Assembly (NCBI GenBank): GCA_003510135.1
Contig: DOKY01000022.1
Coordinates: 1 to 48,124, forward strand
Reading direction: 5' to 3'
DNA length: 48,124 nucleotides
Source of the DNA: Pseudothermotoga sp.
Lineage (GTDB): Bacteria > Thermotogota > Thermotogae > Thermotogales > DSM-5069
In this document: one piece after another, positions 33,173 to 41,115 of the stretch
How positions within the stretch are numbered: the first letter of the stretch is position 1
How the letters are laid out: every line of letters starts with the position of its first letter
Made by a program: the position numbers and the translations under genes
The notes under the pieces: generated by a model
What the model saw: only the letters and a program-made list of their open reading frames with translations
Told to the model about the DNA's origin: nothing
Database searches by the model: none

Positions 33173-34984
33173 GTGAAGGCGTTGACGAAGCAAAGTAGAT
33201 ACCCTCTCCTTCTTTACGTGTTGATCAATGTGAAGCTCTTTCTGTTCTACCTTTTTACGGTGGGCATCACGCGTACGCAGAGTTACATCATGAGCTTTCT
33301 GTGGTGTTCTATGCTGTGGGTGATCTTCAGCACCTTCATCGAAAAGAAGCAATTCGTGCTTTACTCGATTCTGTCAGGAATGTTCATTGTGGATTATCTA
33401 TACTTTCAGAATTTCGGAACTCTGCCTTCCATCAAACAGTTGCTTTTGCTCCCGCAGCTTCCAAAGGTTGGCTCCAGCATAAAATACTTCCTGAACCCGG
33501 TTTCCTTATCCTTCGTTGGGGATATACCTTTCTTGATCTTGCTGGACAGAAAGTTTCTGAAGAGCCTTTCAGAGCGGGAAAAACCGTCACAGAAAATCGT
33601 GGTCCTGCTTGTGACACTCTGCTTAGCCTTCGCTTTCTTTCCGGCCTTTCTGCAAAATTTGAAGCCCATGCAGTTTTTCAACCGATACGGTCTGGTTGCT
33701 TACCACGCTTACGATCCTGTGTATCTGCTGGTTTTCGAAAAACGCGCTTCTTCCACGCCGCCTGGACCAACACAGTCCAGATCCGAGTCGGGCGAGAAAA
33801 GTTTTTCGGCTATCGCAAAGGACAGGAACGTGATCGTTGTCCAGTTCGAATCGCTACAGAATGTCTTCCTAAGAAGAACGTACGGCAATCAAGCCATAAC
33901 ACCAAATTTGAACACGCTGCTCGAAAAGGATTCCATCTACTTCAGCAACTACTTTCAACAAACCGGAACGGGGAACACCGCAGATGCGGAGTTCATAAGT
34001 CTGACATCACTGCATGTGCCGGGTGATCATCCTGCGTACGAAACCTACAGCGACACCGAGCTGGATGGGCTGGTTCGGGTGCTCAAAAGAGCTGGCTACT
34101 ATACGGTTGCATTTCATGGAAACACTGAAAGTTTTTGGAACAGGGCAAGGGCGTACGCGTGTTTGGGATTCGACGATTTTGTTAGCCTGGAGGACCTGGA
34201 TCAGGATGAGATCGTGGGCATGGGATTGAGCGATTTTTCCCTTTACAGACAGACTGTCGAAATTCTGAAACGGTTGCCTCAGCCGTTCTTCGCTTTCGTT
34301 GTAACTCTGTCGAGCCACACACCGTTCATACTGCCGCAAGAGCTGAAGACACTCACGCTGGAGCCAAGACATGTGGATACACTTTTCGGAAACTACCTTC
34401 AGGCGATCAACTACGCGGATCGCGCGTTCGGATATTTTCTACAGCTGTTGAAAGAGTCGGGACTGTACGAAAAATCAATCATCGTGGTGTATGGTGATCA
34501 CGCTGGATTGTACCCGTTCCACAAGGAAACGAAGACGCTGGTGAGTGAGTGGTTGAACGAGGAATACGATTTTCTCAAGGCTTTGAACGTGCCCCTGATC
34601 GTCCACGTACCGGGGCTGGGCAAAAGTTACGAAGTGAAAAACGTCGGCGGACAGGTGGATTTCACTCCCACCATTCTCAACATGCTCGGGCTGAACTGTG
34701 ACTTGGAGCTGTACGTCGGCAAAGACCTGTGCAACGACGGGAGCTTTGTCGCGTTCAGACACCACCTTCCAGATGGTTCCTTTTTCGACGGGGAAAGGCT
34801 CTTTGTGGTGTCCGAGGAAGGCACGATAAGAAGGAGCGTTGGCATCGACGTCAAAAGGAACGAACCGATGCCCTACTATGAGTTTCTAGACGGATACCAG
34901 CGGGCTATCAAACAGATTGAAGTTTCCAGGCACTTCCTGGAAAGACTGAAATCTAAGGGGTCCGGTAACCTTGAGACTCGATAA
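33173..34984 (+). CDS. LtaS-like membrane sulfatase-fold phosphotransferase
   Basis: A 603-residue enzyme: about five N-terminal membrane helices (to residue ~165), a linker, then an extracytoplasmic alkaline-phosphatase/sulfatase domain. The metal and catalytic residues of the lipoteichoic-acid-synthase family are in place: Glu226 in VVQFESLQN, the nucleophile Thr269 in GTGNTADAEF, the His in TLSSHTPF and the Asp-His of VVYGDHAG. Enzymes of this fold transfer glycerol-phosphate or phosphoethanolamine to surface glycans or lipids. In a diderm, non-teichoic-acid organism the acceptor is open; osmoregulated glycans, lipids or polar-lipid headgroups are candidates. Start GTG 33173 has a poor ribosome binding site. 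It overlaps the next gene by 14 bases. Confidence 0.85.
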   Translation: MKALTKQSRYPLLLYVLINVKLFLFYLFTVGITRTQSYIMSFLWCSMLWVIFSTFIEKKQFVLYSILSGMFIVDYLYFQNFGTLPSIKQLLLLPQLPKVGSSIKYFLNPVSLSFVGDIPFLILLDRKFLKSLSEREKPSQKIVVLLVTLCLAFAFFPAFLQNLKPMQFFNRYGLVAYHAYDPVYLLVFEKRASSTPPGPTQSRSESGEKSFSAIAKDRNVIVVQFESLQNVFLRRTYGNQAITPNLNTLLEKDSIYFSNYFQQTGTGNTADAEFISLTSLHVPGDHPAYETYSDTELDGLVRVLKRAGYYTVAFHGNTESFWNRARAYACLGFDDFVSLEDLDQDEIVGMGLSDFSLYRQTVEILKRLPQPFFAFVVTLSSHTPFILPQELKTLTLEPRHVDTLFGNYLQAINYADRAFGYFLQLLKESGLYEKSIIVVYGDHAGLYPFHKETKTLVSEWLNEEYDFLKALNVPLIVHVPGLGKSYEVKNVGGQVDFTPTILNMLGLNCDLELYVGKDLCNDGSFVAFRHHLPDGSFFDGERLFVVSEEGTIRRSVGIDVKRNEPMPYYEFLDGYQRAIKQIEVSRHFLERLKSKGSGNLETR

Positions 34985-35693
34985 GTACCTTGCGAACTCT
35001 GCCGTCGGGACAAGGAGTCAGGTGAAAAGGCTCATAAGGGATGGATACGTTTCGGTGAACGGCAACATCGTGCGAGATCCATCGTTCAGAGTGAAGGAAA
35101 ACGACGTTGTGGAGTGTCTGAATCAGCGCGTAGAGCCCCCAGGGCATACCTATCTGGCGCTGTACAAACCGGCCGGCTATGTTTGCGACAAAGTGGACGA
35201 CGCCAACATTTTCGATTTGATTGATCATCCCAGATCCCGAGAGCTCCATGCTGCCGGGAGACTGGATAGAAACGTTGAAGGTCTGGTTATCCTGACCACA
35301 GACGGCTGGTTCACTCACCTGTTGATCGATCCGAAGTCGCGTTTAGAGCGAGAGTATTTAGTATGGGTCGAGGGAAAGATCGACGCTGAAATGAAGTACA
35401 GGGTGGAGCTCGGGTTTGAATTGAACCAAGAACGCTTCGCGCCTGCGGAGATCGAAGAGGTGGAAGAAGGTCTCGTCAAACTTGTCCTGACCGAGGGTAA
35501 ATACCATGAGGTGAAAAGAATCATCAAAGCGATCGGTTTGAAGTACAAAAGGATCGTACGGACCAGGTTCGAAAACATCACCTTACAGGGTCTCGTCCCC
35601 GGTGGATACAGAGAACTGAGGGAAGAGGAAGTCAGAGCAATTGTAGAAATCGCAACGAAGAACAGGCTTAAATCACGGTCGAAAGGGCTATGA
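34971..35693 (+). CDS. RsuA/RluB-family pseudouridine synthase
   Basis: A 240-residue RNA-modifying enzyme. An N-terminal S4 RNA-binding domain (MRLDKYLANSAVGTRSQVK, VSVNGNIVRDP) is followed by the pseudouridine synthase domain with LYKPAGYVCD, the catalytic Asp in AAGRLDRNVEGLVILTTDG, and TEGKYHEVKRIIKAIG. It converts a uridine in rRNA to pseudouridine; the exact site cannot be read. It starts at TTG 34971 inside the previous gene with AGGGG upstream. Its end overlaps the convergent lysoplasmalogenase gene by 26 bases. Confidence 0.9.
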   Translation: MRLDKYLANSAVGTRSQVKRLIRDGYVSVNGNIVRDPSFRVKENDVVECLNQRVEPPGHTYLALYKPAGYVCDKVDDANIFDLIDHPRSRELHAAGRLDRNVEGLVILTTDGWFTHLLIDPKSRLEREYLVWVEGKIDAEMKYRVELGFELNQERFAPAEIEEVEEGLVKLVLTEGKYHEVKRIIKAIGLKYKRIVRTRFENITLQGLVPGGYRELREEEVRAIVEIATKNRLKSRSKGL

Positions 35694-36420
35694 AAAGCTG
35701 GCCAAGAAAGTATGTGAAAAGCACGAGAAAGTTTCTCATCGGAAGCTTCCTCACGAACCTGTCCCACGCCAGATAAGAATCGGAGAACGCGAACAGAACT
35801 GCGCCCGCTGGAATCAATGTCCGCGCATAGTAGATTTCATGCCTGAGCACCGCAAAACTCAAAGCAAGCATCGTGGCTATCATGAGAGTGTACAAAAGAA
35901 CTGCAATCTTCATTGGTCCAAGATACTTTCTGAGAGGAATGTACTGAAGCAGAACCACAGTGTAGACCAGGACGAAGATCCACCAGGGGCTCACTCCGAA
36001 AAGTTTAACGAAGGCGATCGAATAGAGCAGGTGTGTCGTGAAGAACGCGAGCATGCCTTGAAGAAAAAGTCGATCAAACTCTAAAAAAACGTCTCCGATC
36101 AAACTGAAAGCTAAACCTGCGAAGATCAGCCATTCGATACCCTGCGAGTTGAGCATTGCAACGGTTGCAATGAAAGCTGTCGTGAGGCCTTTGAAAACGA
36201 CACATGATCTGGAGCGAGTCTTCAACAAGATCGTTATCACCATCGAGATCAAAGAGGCGAAAAACAACCCCACAGTGATCTTGAGCGTTAAGTTGTATCG
36301 CCAGCTGTAATTTCTTTCAGCATCAGCCCTTGTCCCTGAGACAGAATCTTCAACTTTATAGCTGAGATAGCCCACGCCACTCAACGGTTTGTTTGAAAAC
36401 ATGTGGTTCCACGTGCTCAC
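35668..36420 (-). CDS. Lysoplasmalogenase (YhhN) family membrane domain, 3' part of an interrupted gene
   Basis: About 205 C-terminal residues form a YhhN/TMEM86-type bundle of roughly eight membrane helices (AFSLIGDVFLEFDRLFLQGM, FFTTHLLYSIAFVKLF, IPAGAVLFAFSDSYLAWDRF are family motifs). Members hydrolyse the vinyl-ether bond of lysoplasmalogens or related ether lipids. The first ~45 residues from GTG 36420 are not part of that domain, and no ribosome binding site precedes this GTG. The same frame stays open upstream to an in-frame TAG at 36496-36498 and continues beyond it in the piece at 36496-36804. The two pieces together would make a 378-residue protein, so this is probably one gene split by an amber codon. 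Confidence 0.75.
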   Translation of the reverse strand: MSTWNHMFSNKPLSGVGYLSYKVEDSVSGTRADAERNYSWRYNLTLKITVGLFFASLISMVITILLKTRSRSCVVFKGLTTAFIATVAMLNSQGIEWLIFAGLAFSLIGDVFLEFDRLFLQGMLAFFTTHLLYSIAFVKLFGVSPWWIFVLVYTVVLLQYIPLRKYLGPMKIAVLLYTLMIATMLALSFAVLRHEIYYARTLIPAGAVLFAFSDSYLAWDRFVRKLPMRNFLVLFTYFLGQLFIALSTVI

Positions 36421-36495
36421 ATAGACGACAGGTTCGCCATCTAAGTGTTCGAAAAGATCCAGTGTGAGTTCAGCGGGGTTGTGCAGATCTTCAAG

Positions 36496-36804
36496 CTAAA
36501 AGAAGCTTTCACTCTCACAGAAATCGTCGGGAAAATAGATTCGATCTGGATATACAAAAAAGGTCTCTATGTCGTAGAACCTGCCCCATCTGTAGAACCT
36601 GTAAAGGTCGTACAGCAAATCCGTCAGGGCACGGGGATGATCCTCGTCCCAGAAGACGATCGTGTATTCGATCCTGTCACCGTGATCGTGGATGAAAACT
36701 TCTTTGATACCGTTCTTTCTGTCGAATTCGGGCAAGCGCAGTACCAGAGCCAGTCCGCAGATCGACAGCAAGCACAGCATAACGACCAATTTTCTCAAAA
36801 CCAT
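36496..36804 (-). CDS. 5' part of the interrupted lysoplasmalogenase-family gene (signal anchor and extracytoplasmic domain)
   Basis: 102 residues from ATG 36804, with GGGGGG as ribosome binding site: one membrane anchor (RKLVVMLCLLSICGLALVL), then a charged, aromatic-rich extracytoplasmic segment (FIHDHGDRIEYTIVFWDED, LYRFYRWGRFYDIETFFVYP). It ends at TAG 36496-36498, and the frame continues without further stops into the YhhN domain. The domain spanning the stop resembles nothing I recognise. Its start overlaps the PiT gene end by ten bases, so it is coupled to that gene. It could be a free-standing small protein, but the sequence after the stop reads as its natural continuation. Confidence 0.6.
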   Translation of the reverse strand: MVLRKLVVMLCLLSICGLALVLRLPEFDRKNGIKEVFIHDHGDRIEYTIVFWDEDHPRALTDLLYDLYRFYRWGRFYDIETFFVYPDRIYFPDDFCESESFF

Positions 36805-37802
36805 GAGTTCACCCCCCAGCTCAAAAGGTAAGAGAAGATCCCAGCAACCAAAGGTGTTGCGATCCAGGCCAGCACAATGTTCACAACTGTTCGGCGACTG
36901 GACAATTTCGCACCCTTTGCGTATCCCAGACCTATCACCGCTCCCACGATCGCCTGCGAGGAAGAAACAGGAATGCCAACGAGACTGTAGATCCAGACAG
37001 TGATCGCCTGCGCCAGAATAGCAATCATGCCAGAGAAGTGATCCAGCGCGACGATGTTCTTGCCGACAGTCATAATGACACCTTTGCTGAAAGTGATCAT
37101 ACCCAGACCAATGCACAAGCCCCCAATCAGAGCAGCTTGAGAAACATTCAGAAGGCTGCCGACTAAGGCACCGGTAACGTTTGCCACGTTGTTCGCGCCC
37201 AGAGCGTAACAACCGTAGAAACCGACGAGCCAGGAACCGATCGTTATGAACCTGTCCTGGAGCTGGACCGACCTGATACGACGAAACACGATGGCCAGAA
37301 GCTTGTACAGGAAAAAGCTTATTACAGCTGCACCGGTTGGTGTGAGCACCCACACAACAACGAACTTCAGCATGGGCATCCAGTTGACGTTCTCAAAAGC
37401 GAACCTGAATATGTTGGTTCCCACGATACCTCCAAACACGGCTTGAGAGGTTGACACAGGGAGCTTCAACAACGTCATGATCGTCACCGTGAGGGCAGCC
37501 GAAAAAATCGCAAGACCACTGTCGAGTGCCATTCCCGTAGTGATACTCGAGACGTTCATGAGGCATCTCGATCCACCCACGACTGCTCCAAGGACAACAA
37601 AGATGGAACCGAAAATCATGGCGGGCTTATAGGGAATCAACCCGGAAGCGACTGTAGGACCGAATACGTTTGCTGCATCGTTCGCCCCGAGCGACCAACC
37701 CAGGAAGATCGATGGGAGAAGGTACCACACGTGCCAACACTCCCGCACGATTTTTGCGATACTGTGATAGATTGTACAGAAAAACGCTGTTGATTGCAAC
37801 AT
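36795..37802 (-). CDS. pit: PiT-family inorganic phosphate transporter
   Basis: A 335-residue membrane transporter with about ten hydrophobic segments and the duplicated PiT signature: GWSLGANDAANVFGPTVASG near residue 40 and GCYALGANNVANVTGALVGS in the second half. It imports phosphate, usually as a metal-phosphate complex, with protons or sodium. ATG 37802 follows GGAGAAG. No linked DUF47 (PhoU-like) gene is present, although Thermotogae and many bacteria pair these. It is the second phosphate importer of the window beside Pst. It is divergent from ispD with only 37 bases between start codons. Confidence 0.92.
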   Translation of the reverse strand: MLQSTAFFCTIYHSIAKIVRECWHVWYLLPSIFLGWSLGANDAANVFGPTVASGLIPYKPAMIFGSIFVVLGAVVGGSRCLMNVSSITTGMALDSGLAIFSAALTVTIMTLLKLPVSTSQAVFGGIVGTNIFRFAFENVNWMPMLKFVVVWVLTPTGAAVISFFLYKLLAIVFRRIRSVQLQDRFITIGSWLVGFYGCYALGANNVANVTGALVGSLLNVSQAALIGGLCIGLGMITFSKGVIMTVGKNIVALDHFSGMIAILAQAITVWIYSLVGIPVSSSQAIVGAVIGLGYAKGAKLSSRRTVVNIVLAWIATPLVAGIFSYLLSWGVNSWF

Positions 37803-37814
37803 GTGAGCTTCTCC

Positions 37815-37820
37815 TATAAT
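37815..37820 (+). promoter_or_regulatory. -10 box of ispD
   Basis: A consensus TATAAT 19 bases before ATG 37840, in the short divergent spacer next to the PiT gene. The -35 region would lie inside the PiT start and is weak (GATTGC at a 17-base spacing). Confidence 0.45.
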
Positions 37821-37839
37821 AGTTTTGAGGGGAACGAAA

Positions 37840-38541
37840 ATGGTCTATGCGATCATTCTCGCTGGGGGAAATTCACAGAGATTCAAGAGACGCGTTCCGA
37901 AACAGTTCATCGACCTGGCAGGGAAACCTCTCTTGCTCTGGAGCCTTTTGACGTTCTCGAGAATCAAGGATTTCAAAGAACTGATCGTCGTGTTGCCCAA
38001 AGGGTGGTTTGAATTCGGAAAAGATACCGTGCTCTCACATCTTGAGGATGAGAGACTGCAGTTTGTTGCGGGTGGTTCCACCAGGACTGACTCATTGCTG
38101 AAAGCACTCGCTTTCGTGAGAGAAAAATACGGTGTGAAAGATGAAGACATAGCGGTGACACACGATGCGGCAAGACCATTCGTGAGGAGCGAACACATTG
38201 TGTCGAGTATCAAAACGTGTGAGAACTGCTCGGCCGTAACGCTCGCTTTACCGGTGATCGACACCATTGCGATTTGCGAAAAAGACAGAATAGTCAGCCT
38301 CACCGATCGCAGGCGTACCTTTGTTGTTCAGACACCTCAGACGTTCAAAATAAAAACCTTTCTTGAACTTTTTGAACGACTCACAGAAGAACAGAGATCA
38401 GCTTTGACCGATGCAACGGGGGTCTTTGTCATGAACAACGTGCCCGTATCGATCTTGGAAGGTGATCCACGGAACATCAAGGTCACGACACAGCTCGATC
38501 TGGTGATGGCAGAAGCGATTGCCAGATCGCTTTCAGAGTGA
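37840..38541 (+). CDS. ispD: 2-C-methyl-D-erythritol 4-phosphate cytidylyltransferase
   Basis: A 233-residue nucleotidyltransferase of the MEP isoprenoid pathway, joining CTP and methylerythritol phosphate. The N-terminal CTP-binding loop IILAGGNSQRFKRRVPKQF, VTHDAARPFVRSE, and QTPQTFKIKTFLELF with LTDATGVFVM are IspD motifs. ATG 37840 follows GAGGGG; a TTG at 37825 overlaps that site. It is a single gene and ends with a 9-base convergent overlap with the SDR gene. TarI-type ribitol-phosphate cytidylyltransferases are related, but no teichoic-acid genes lie beside it. Confidence 0.88.
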   Translation: MVYAIILAGGNSQRFKRRVPKQFIDLAGKPLLLWSLLTFSRIKDFKELIVVLPKGWFEFGKDTVLSHLEDERLQFVAGGSTRTDSLLKALAFVREKYGVKDEDIAVTHDAARPFVRSEHIVSSIKTCENCSAVTLALPVIDTIAICEKDRIVSLTDRRRTFVVQTPQTFKIKTFLELFERLTEEQRSALTDATGVFVMNNVPVSILEGDPRNIKVTTQLDLVMAEAIARSLSE

Positions 38542-39306
38542 AGCGTGGACGAAGCCTCCGTCCACTTTCAGCGTCGTACCGGTTATGTAGGAAGCTCGTT
38601 CGCTTGCAAGGAAAACGACGGCGGCTGCAATTTCTTCAGGTTTTGCAAAACGTTTCACATCGTTCTCTTCGGCCATTTGCTTTAAGATTTCCTCCTCGCT
38701 CTTCTGCATTCTGACGGCCGCTTCTCTGATCAGGTGCTCCAGCCTTTGAGTCATGGTGTGGCCCGGCGCAACGCAGTTAAAGGTAATGTTGTGTCTCGCG
38801 TACTCTCTGGACAGAGATTTCATCAAGCCTGCAATCGCCATTCTGAGAGAGTTTGAAAGCAGCAGTCTCGGCAACGGTTCAAAAACCGAGACCGACGTTA
38901 TGGCGATGACTCTGCCCCACTTTTTTTCGATCATGTCAGGTAAGAAGGCGTTGATCAGCCTCACGGCACTCATGATCAAAAGATCGAAGGCAAGGTACCA
39001 GTCTTCATCATGTAAATCAAAGAAGTCACCGACCTTCGGACCACCAGAATTGATGATCAGCACATCCACCTGACCTACGGCCTTCTTCACCTGTTGTATG
39101 TCCTCAGTTTTCGAAAGATCCGCATCGAAACCGAAAACCTTTGCAGAGTACTGGGCCTCGATTTGTTTGGCTATCTCTTTCGACTGATGACGTGCAACGA
39201 TGAAGACTGTTGAGCCCTCCTTTGAAAATTCCTCCGCAATGGCTCTACCAATGCCCCGTGTTCCTCCGCACACCAGTACTCTTTTGCCCGACAGCTTGAG
39301 ATCCAT
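38533..39306 (-). CDS. Short-chain dehydrogenase/reductase family protein lacking the usual Tyr and Lys
   Basis: A 257-residue Rossmann-fold protein. The cofactor motif VCGGTRGIGRAIAEEFSKEG and an Arg after the second strand (VARHQS) suggest NADP(H). INSGGP replaces NNAG. The Ser of the active site is present in ITSVSVFEPLP, but at the positions of the catalytic Tyr and Lys the sequence LLLSNSLRMA gives Ser and Arg. CVAPGHTMTQRLEHLIREA and ITGTTLKVDGGF complete the SDR fold. An atypical SDR subgroup with this change exists as I recall, so the enzyme may be active by another route. ATG 39306 follows GGGG; it is the last gene after the second CUT1 operon, 24 bases from its permease. Confidence 0.85.
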   Translation of the reverse strand: MDLKLSGKRVLVCGGTRGIGRAIAEEFSKEGSTVFIVARHQSKEIAKQIEAQYSAKVFGFDADLSKTEDIQQVKKAVGQVDVLIINSGGPKVGDFFDLHDEDWYLAFDLLIMSAVRLINAFLPDMIEKKWGRVIAITSVSVFEPLPRLLLSNSLRMAIAGLMKSLSREYARHNITFNCVAPGHTMTQRLEHLIREAAVRMQKSEEEILKQMAEENDVKRFAKPEEIAAAVVFLASERASYITGTTLKVDGGFVHASL

Positions 39307-39330
39307 TCGATTCACCCCAAGATTATTCTC

Positions 39331-40173
39331 TCACATTCCAGACAGACTTCCCGAGAGTAAACCTCTCATGAAAAGTTTTCCAAGAAAGATGTAGACGATG
39401 AGCGTCGGAAGAGCTGTTATGAGGGCTCCAGCCATCTGAACGTTCCATTCGACGAAATAGCTGCCGGCCAAATTGTTGAGTGCCACAGTTATCGGCTGGA
39501 CGGACGGGTTGGGTGTGACGACAAGGCCAAAAAGGAAGTCGTTCCAGATCGATGTGAACTGCCAGATCGCTGTCACTGCGAATGCCGGACCGGAGAGTGG
39601 AAGAATGACTTTGGCGAATATCTTCACAAAACCAGCCCCATCGATCTTCGCCGCTTCAACGATGTCTGTTGGAATAGTGGAGTAATAATTCCTGAAAATC
39701 AAAGTTGTGATGGGTATTCCATAAACGCAGTGGACGAGAATCAAACCAGGTATGCTGCCATAGAGTTTCGTCTTCTGCAGAACTTGCACGAGCGGTATCA
39801 GCACGCTTTGATATGGGATGAACATGCCGAAGAGTATGAGTGCAAACACGAGGTTGGCCCTTCTGAACCTCCATTTTGTGAGAACGTAACCGTTCATGGA
39901 ACCGAGCACGGAAGAAATCAGCGTGGCCGGAACTGTCAGATAGATGCTGTTCATGAAGTTTCCCGAAAGGCCCCTCAAACCTATCGATCTGTCGCCGTAC
40001 CACGCCTTTGAGAAACTCCTGAAGCTCAGTTCTTTCGGCGGAATCCACATCGTGCTCAAACTTATTTCCCTGAAGCTCTTCAAGCTCGTCATGAGAAGGA
40101 CGTATATGGGCGTAAGGTAGAAAGCGACAAAAATGATCAACACCAGATACAGTAATACCCTGCTCGCCTTCAT
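39331..40173 (-). CDS. CUT1 ABC sugar permease, MalG type (second system)
   Basis: A 280-residue permease with six hydrophobic segments and the EAA loop DIVEAAKIDGAGFVKIFAKV followed by ILPLSGP. FYLTPIYVLLMTSLKSFREIS is the usual start and FTSIWNDFLFGLV a common late motif. ATG 40173 overlaps the MalF-type gene in ATGA; a longer extension to 40323 lies entirely inside that gene and is rejected. No ATPase gene accompanies it. Confidence 0.92.
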   Translation of the reverse strand: MKASRVLLYLVLIIFVAFYLTPIYVLLMTSLKSFREISLSTMWIPPKELSFRSFSKAWYGDRSIGLRGLSGNFMNSIYLTVPATLISSVLGSMNGYVLTKWRFRRANLVFALILFGMFIPYQSVLIPLVQVLQKTKLYGSIPGLILVHCVYGIPITTLIFRNYYSTIPTDIVEAAKIDGAGFVKIFAKVILPLSGPAFAVTAIWQFTSIWNDFLFGLVVTPNPSVQPITVALNNLAGSYFVEWNVQMAGALITALPTLIVYIFLGKLFMRGLLSGSLSGM

Positions 40174-41057
40174 CTTCTGACCTCCGATCTGATGCTGTAC
40201 ACCAGATAGGGGATTATCAGGGCAGCAACGCACAGAAGAAGTATCATCGCTATTGCAGCTCCTTGGGAGAAATAGTTGCCTCTGAAGGTCGTGTCGTACA
40301 TGAACAGTGCAGGAACATCGCACGAGAAACCGATTCCACTTCCCGTCATGGCAAACACCAGATCGAAGATTTTCAAAGAAATGTGCCCGAGTATGATGAC
40401 AGCACTCAGCGTGACGGGCCTGAGGAGCGGCAGAACGATGTATCGGTACAGCTGAAAGACGTTTGCCCCGTCCAGCTGGGCTGCCTCGTAGAGTTCAGTG
40501 GGGATCGATCTTATACCTGAAAGATAAAGGGCCATCACGTAGCCCGACATCTGCCAGACGGCAGCGATCACCACAGCCTTGATACCTATGTTCGGATCGG
40601 TGTACCACCCACTCTTCAGGAAGCCAAGCCCAATCTTTTCCAGCAACCAGTTAAGCCCAACGCTCTCTCCACCCGTGCCGGGGTTCAGTATCCATCGCCA
40701 TACGACACCGGTGACGACGAACGACACAGCCATCGGGAACAAGTAGACCGTTCTGAAAAAACCTTCGAAACGAACCTTCCTATCCAGCAGAATGGCGAGC
40801 AAGAGGCCTATGCCTATACTTGCAAGCAGAAAGAGAATGGTGAAAATGAGAGTGTTCTTCATAGAAATTGCGAACCGAAAGTGCTCGAAAAGTCTGCTGT
40901 AATTGCGAAGACCGACGAAGGTGAAATCCGGGAACACGTCTCGCCAGTTCACCATGGAGACCCAGCCTGTCCAGCCGATGAACCCGTAGATGAAGATTCC
41001 AACCAGGATCAAAGAAGGAAGAATAAAAAGAAGTGCGACGATTCTGTCTGCTTTCAC
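40170..41057 (-). CDS. CUT1 ABC sugar permease, MalF type (second system)
   Basis: A 295-residue permease with six hydrophobic segments and the EAA loop ELYEAAQLDGANVFQLYRYI followed by VLPLLRP. Start GTG 41057 has GGAGG about 12 bases upstream. It lies directly after the hairpin that follows the binding-protein gene and is coupled to the MalG-type gene by ATGA. Confidence 0.92.
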   Translation of the reverse strand: MKADRIVALLFILPSLILVGIFIYGFIGWTGWVSMVNWRDVFPDFTFVGLRNYSRLFEHFRFAISMKNTLIFTILFLLASIGIGLLLAILLDRKVRFEGFFRTVYLFPMAVSFVVTGVVWRWILNPGTGGESVGLNWLLEKIGLGFLKSGWYTDPNIGIKAVVIAAVWQMSGYVMALYLSGIRSIPTELYEAAQLDGANVFQLYRYIVLPLLRPVTLSAVIILGHISLKIFDLVFAMTGSGIGFSCDVPALFMYDTTFRGNYFSQGAAIAMILLLCVAALIIPYLVYSIRSEVRR

Positions 41058-41082
41058 CGTTCACCAGCCCTCCAGAAAAGAA

Positions 41083-41105
41083 GGGTGGGGAGCGAGTCCC
41101 CACCC
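41083..41105 (-). promoter_or_regulatory. Intercistronic hairpin after the second CUT1 binding-protein gene
   Basis: A perfect 9-bp stem (41083-41091 with 41097-41105) and 5-base loop lie 10 bases after the stop codon. On the minus strand it is followed by TTCTTTTC, so it may terminate a fraction of transcripts, unlike the two other hairpins of this kind in the window. Confidence 0.75.
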
Positions 41106-41115
41106 CCACAAATCA

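Noticed and set aside
36805..37353. A 5' extension of the interrupted gene's reading frame over the PiT gene
   Set aside because: It is the out-of-frame shadow of the PiT phosphate transporter; the true start is ATG 36804 with a strong ribosome binding site.
40174..40323. Longer N-terminus for the second MalG-type permease
   Set aside because: The extension is cysteine- and arginine-rich, has no membrane character and is read inside the MalF-type gene.
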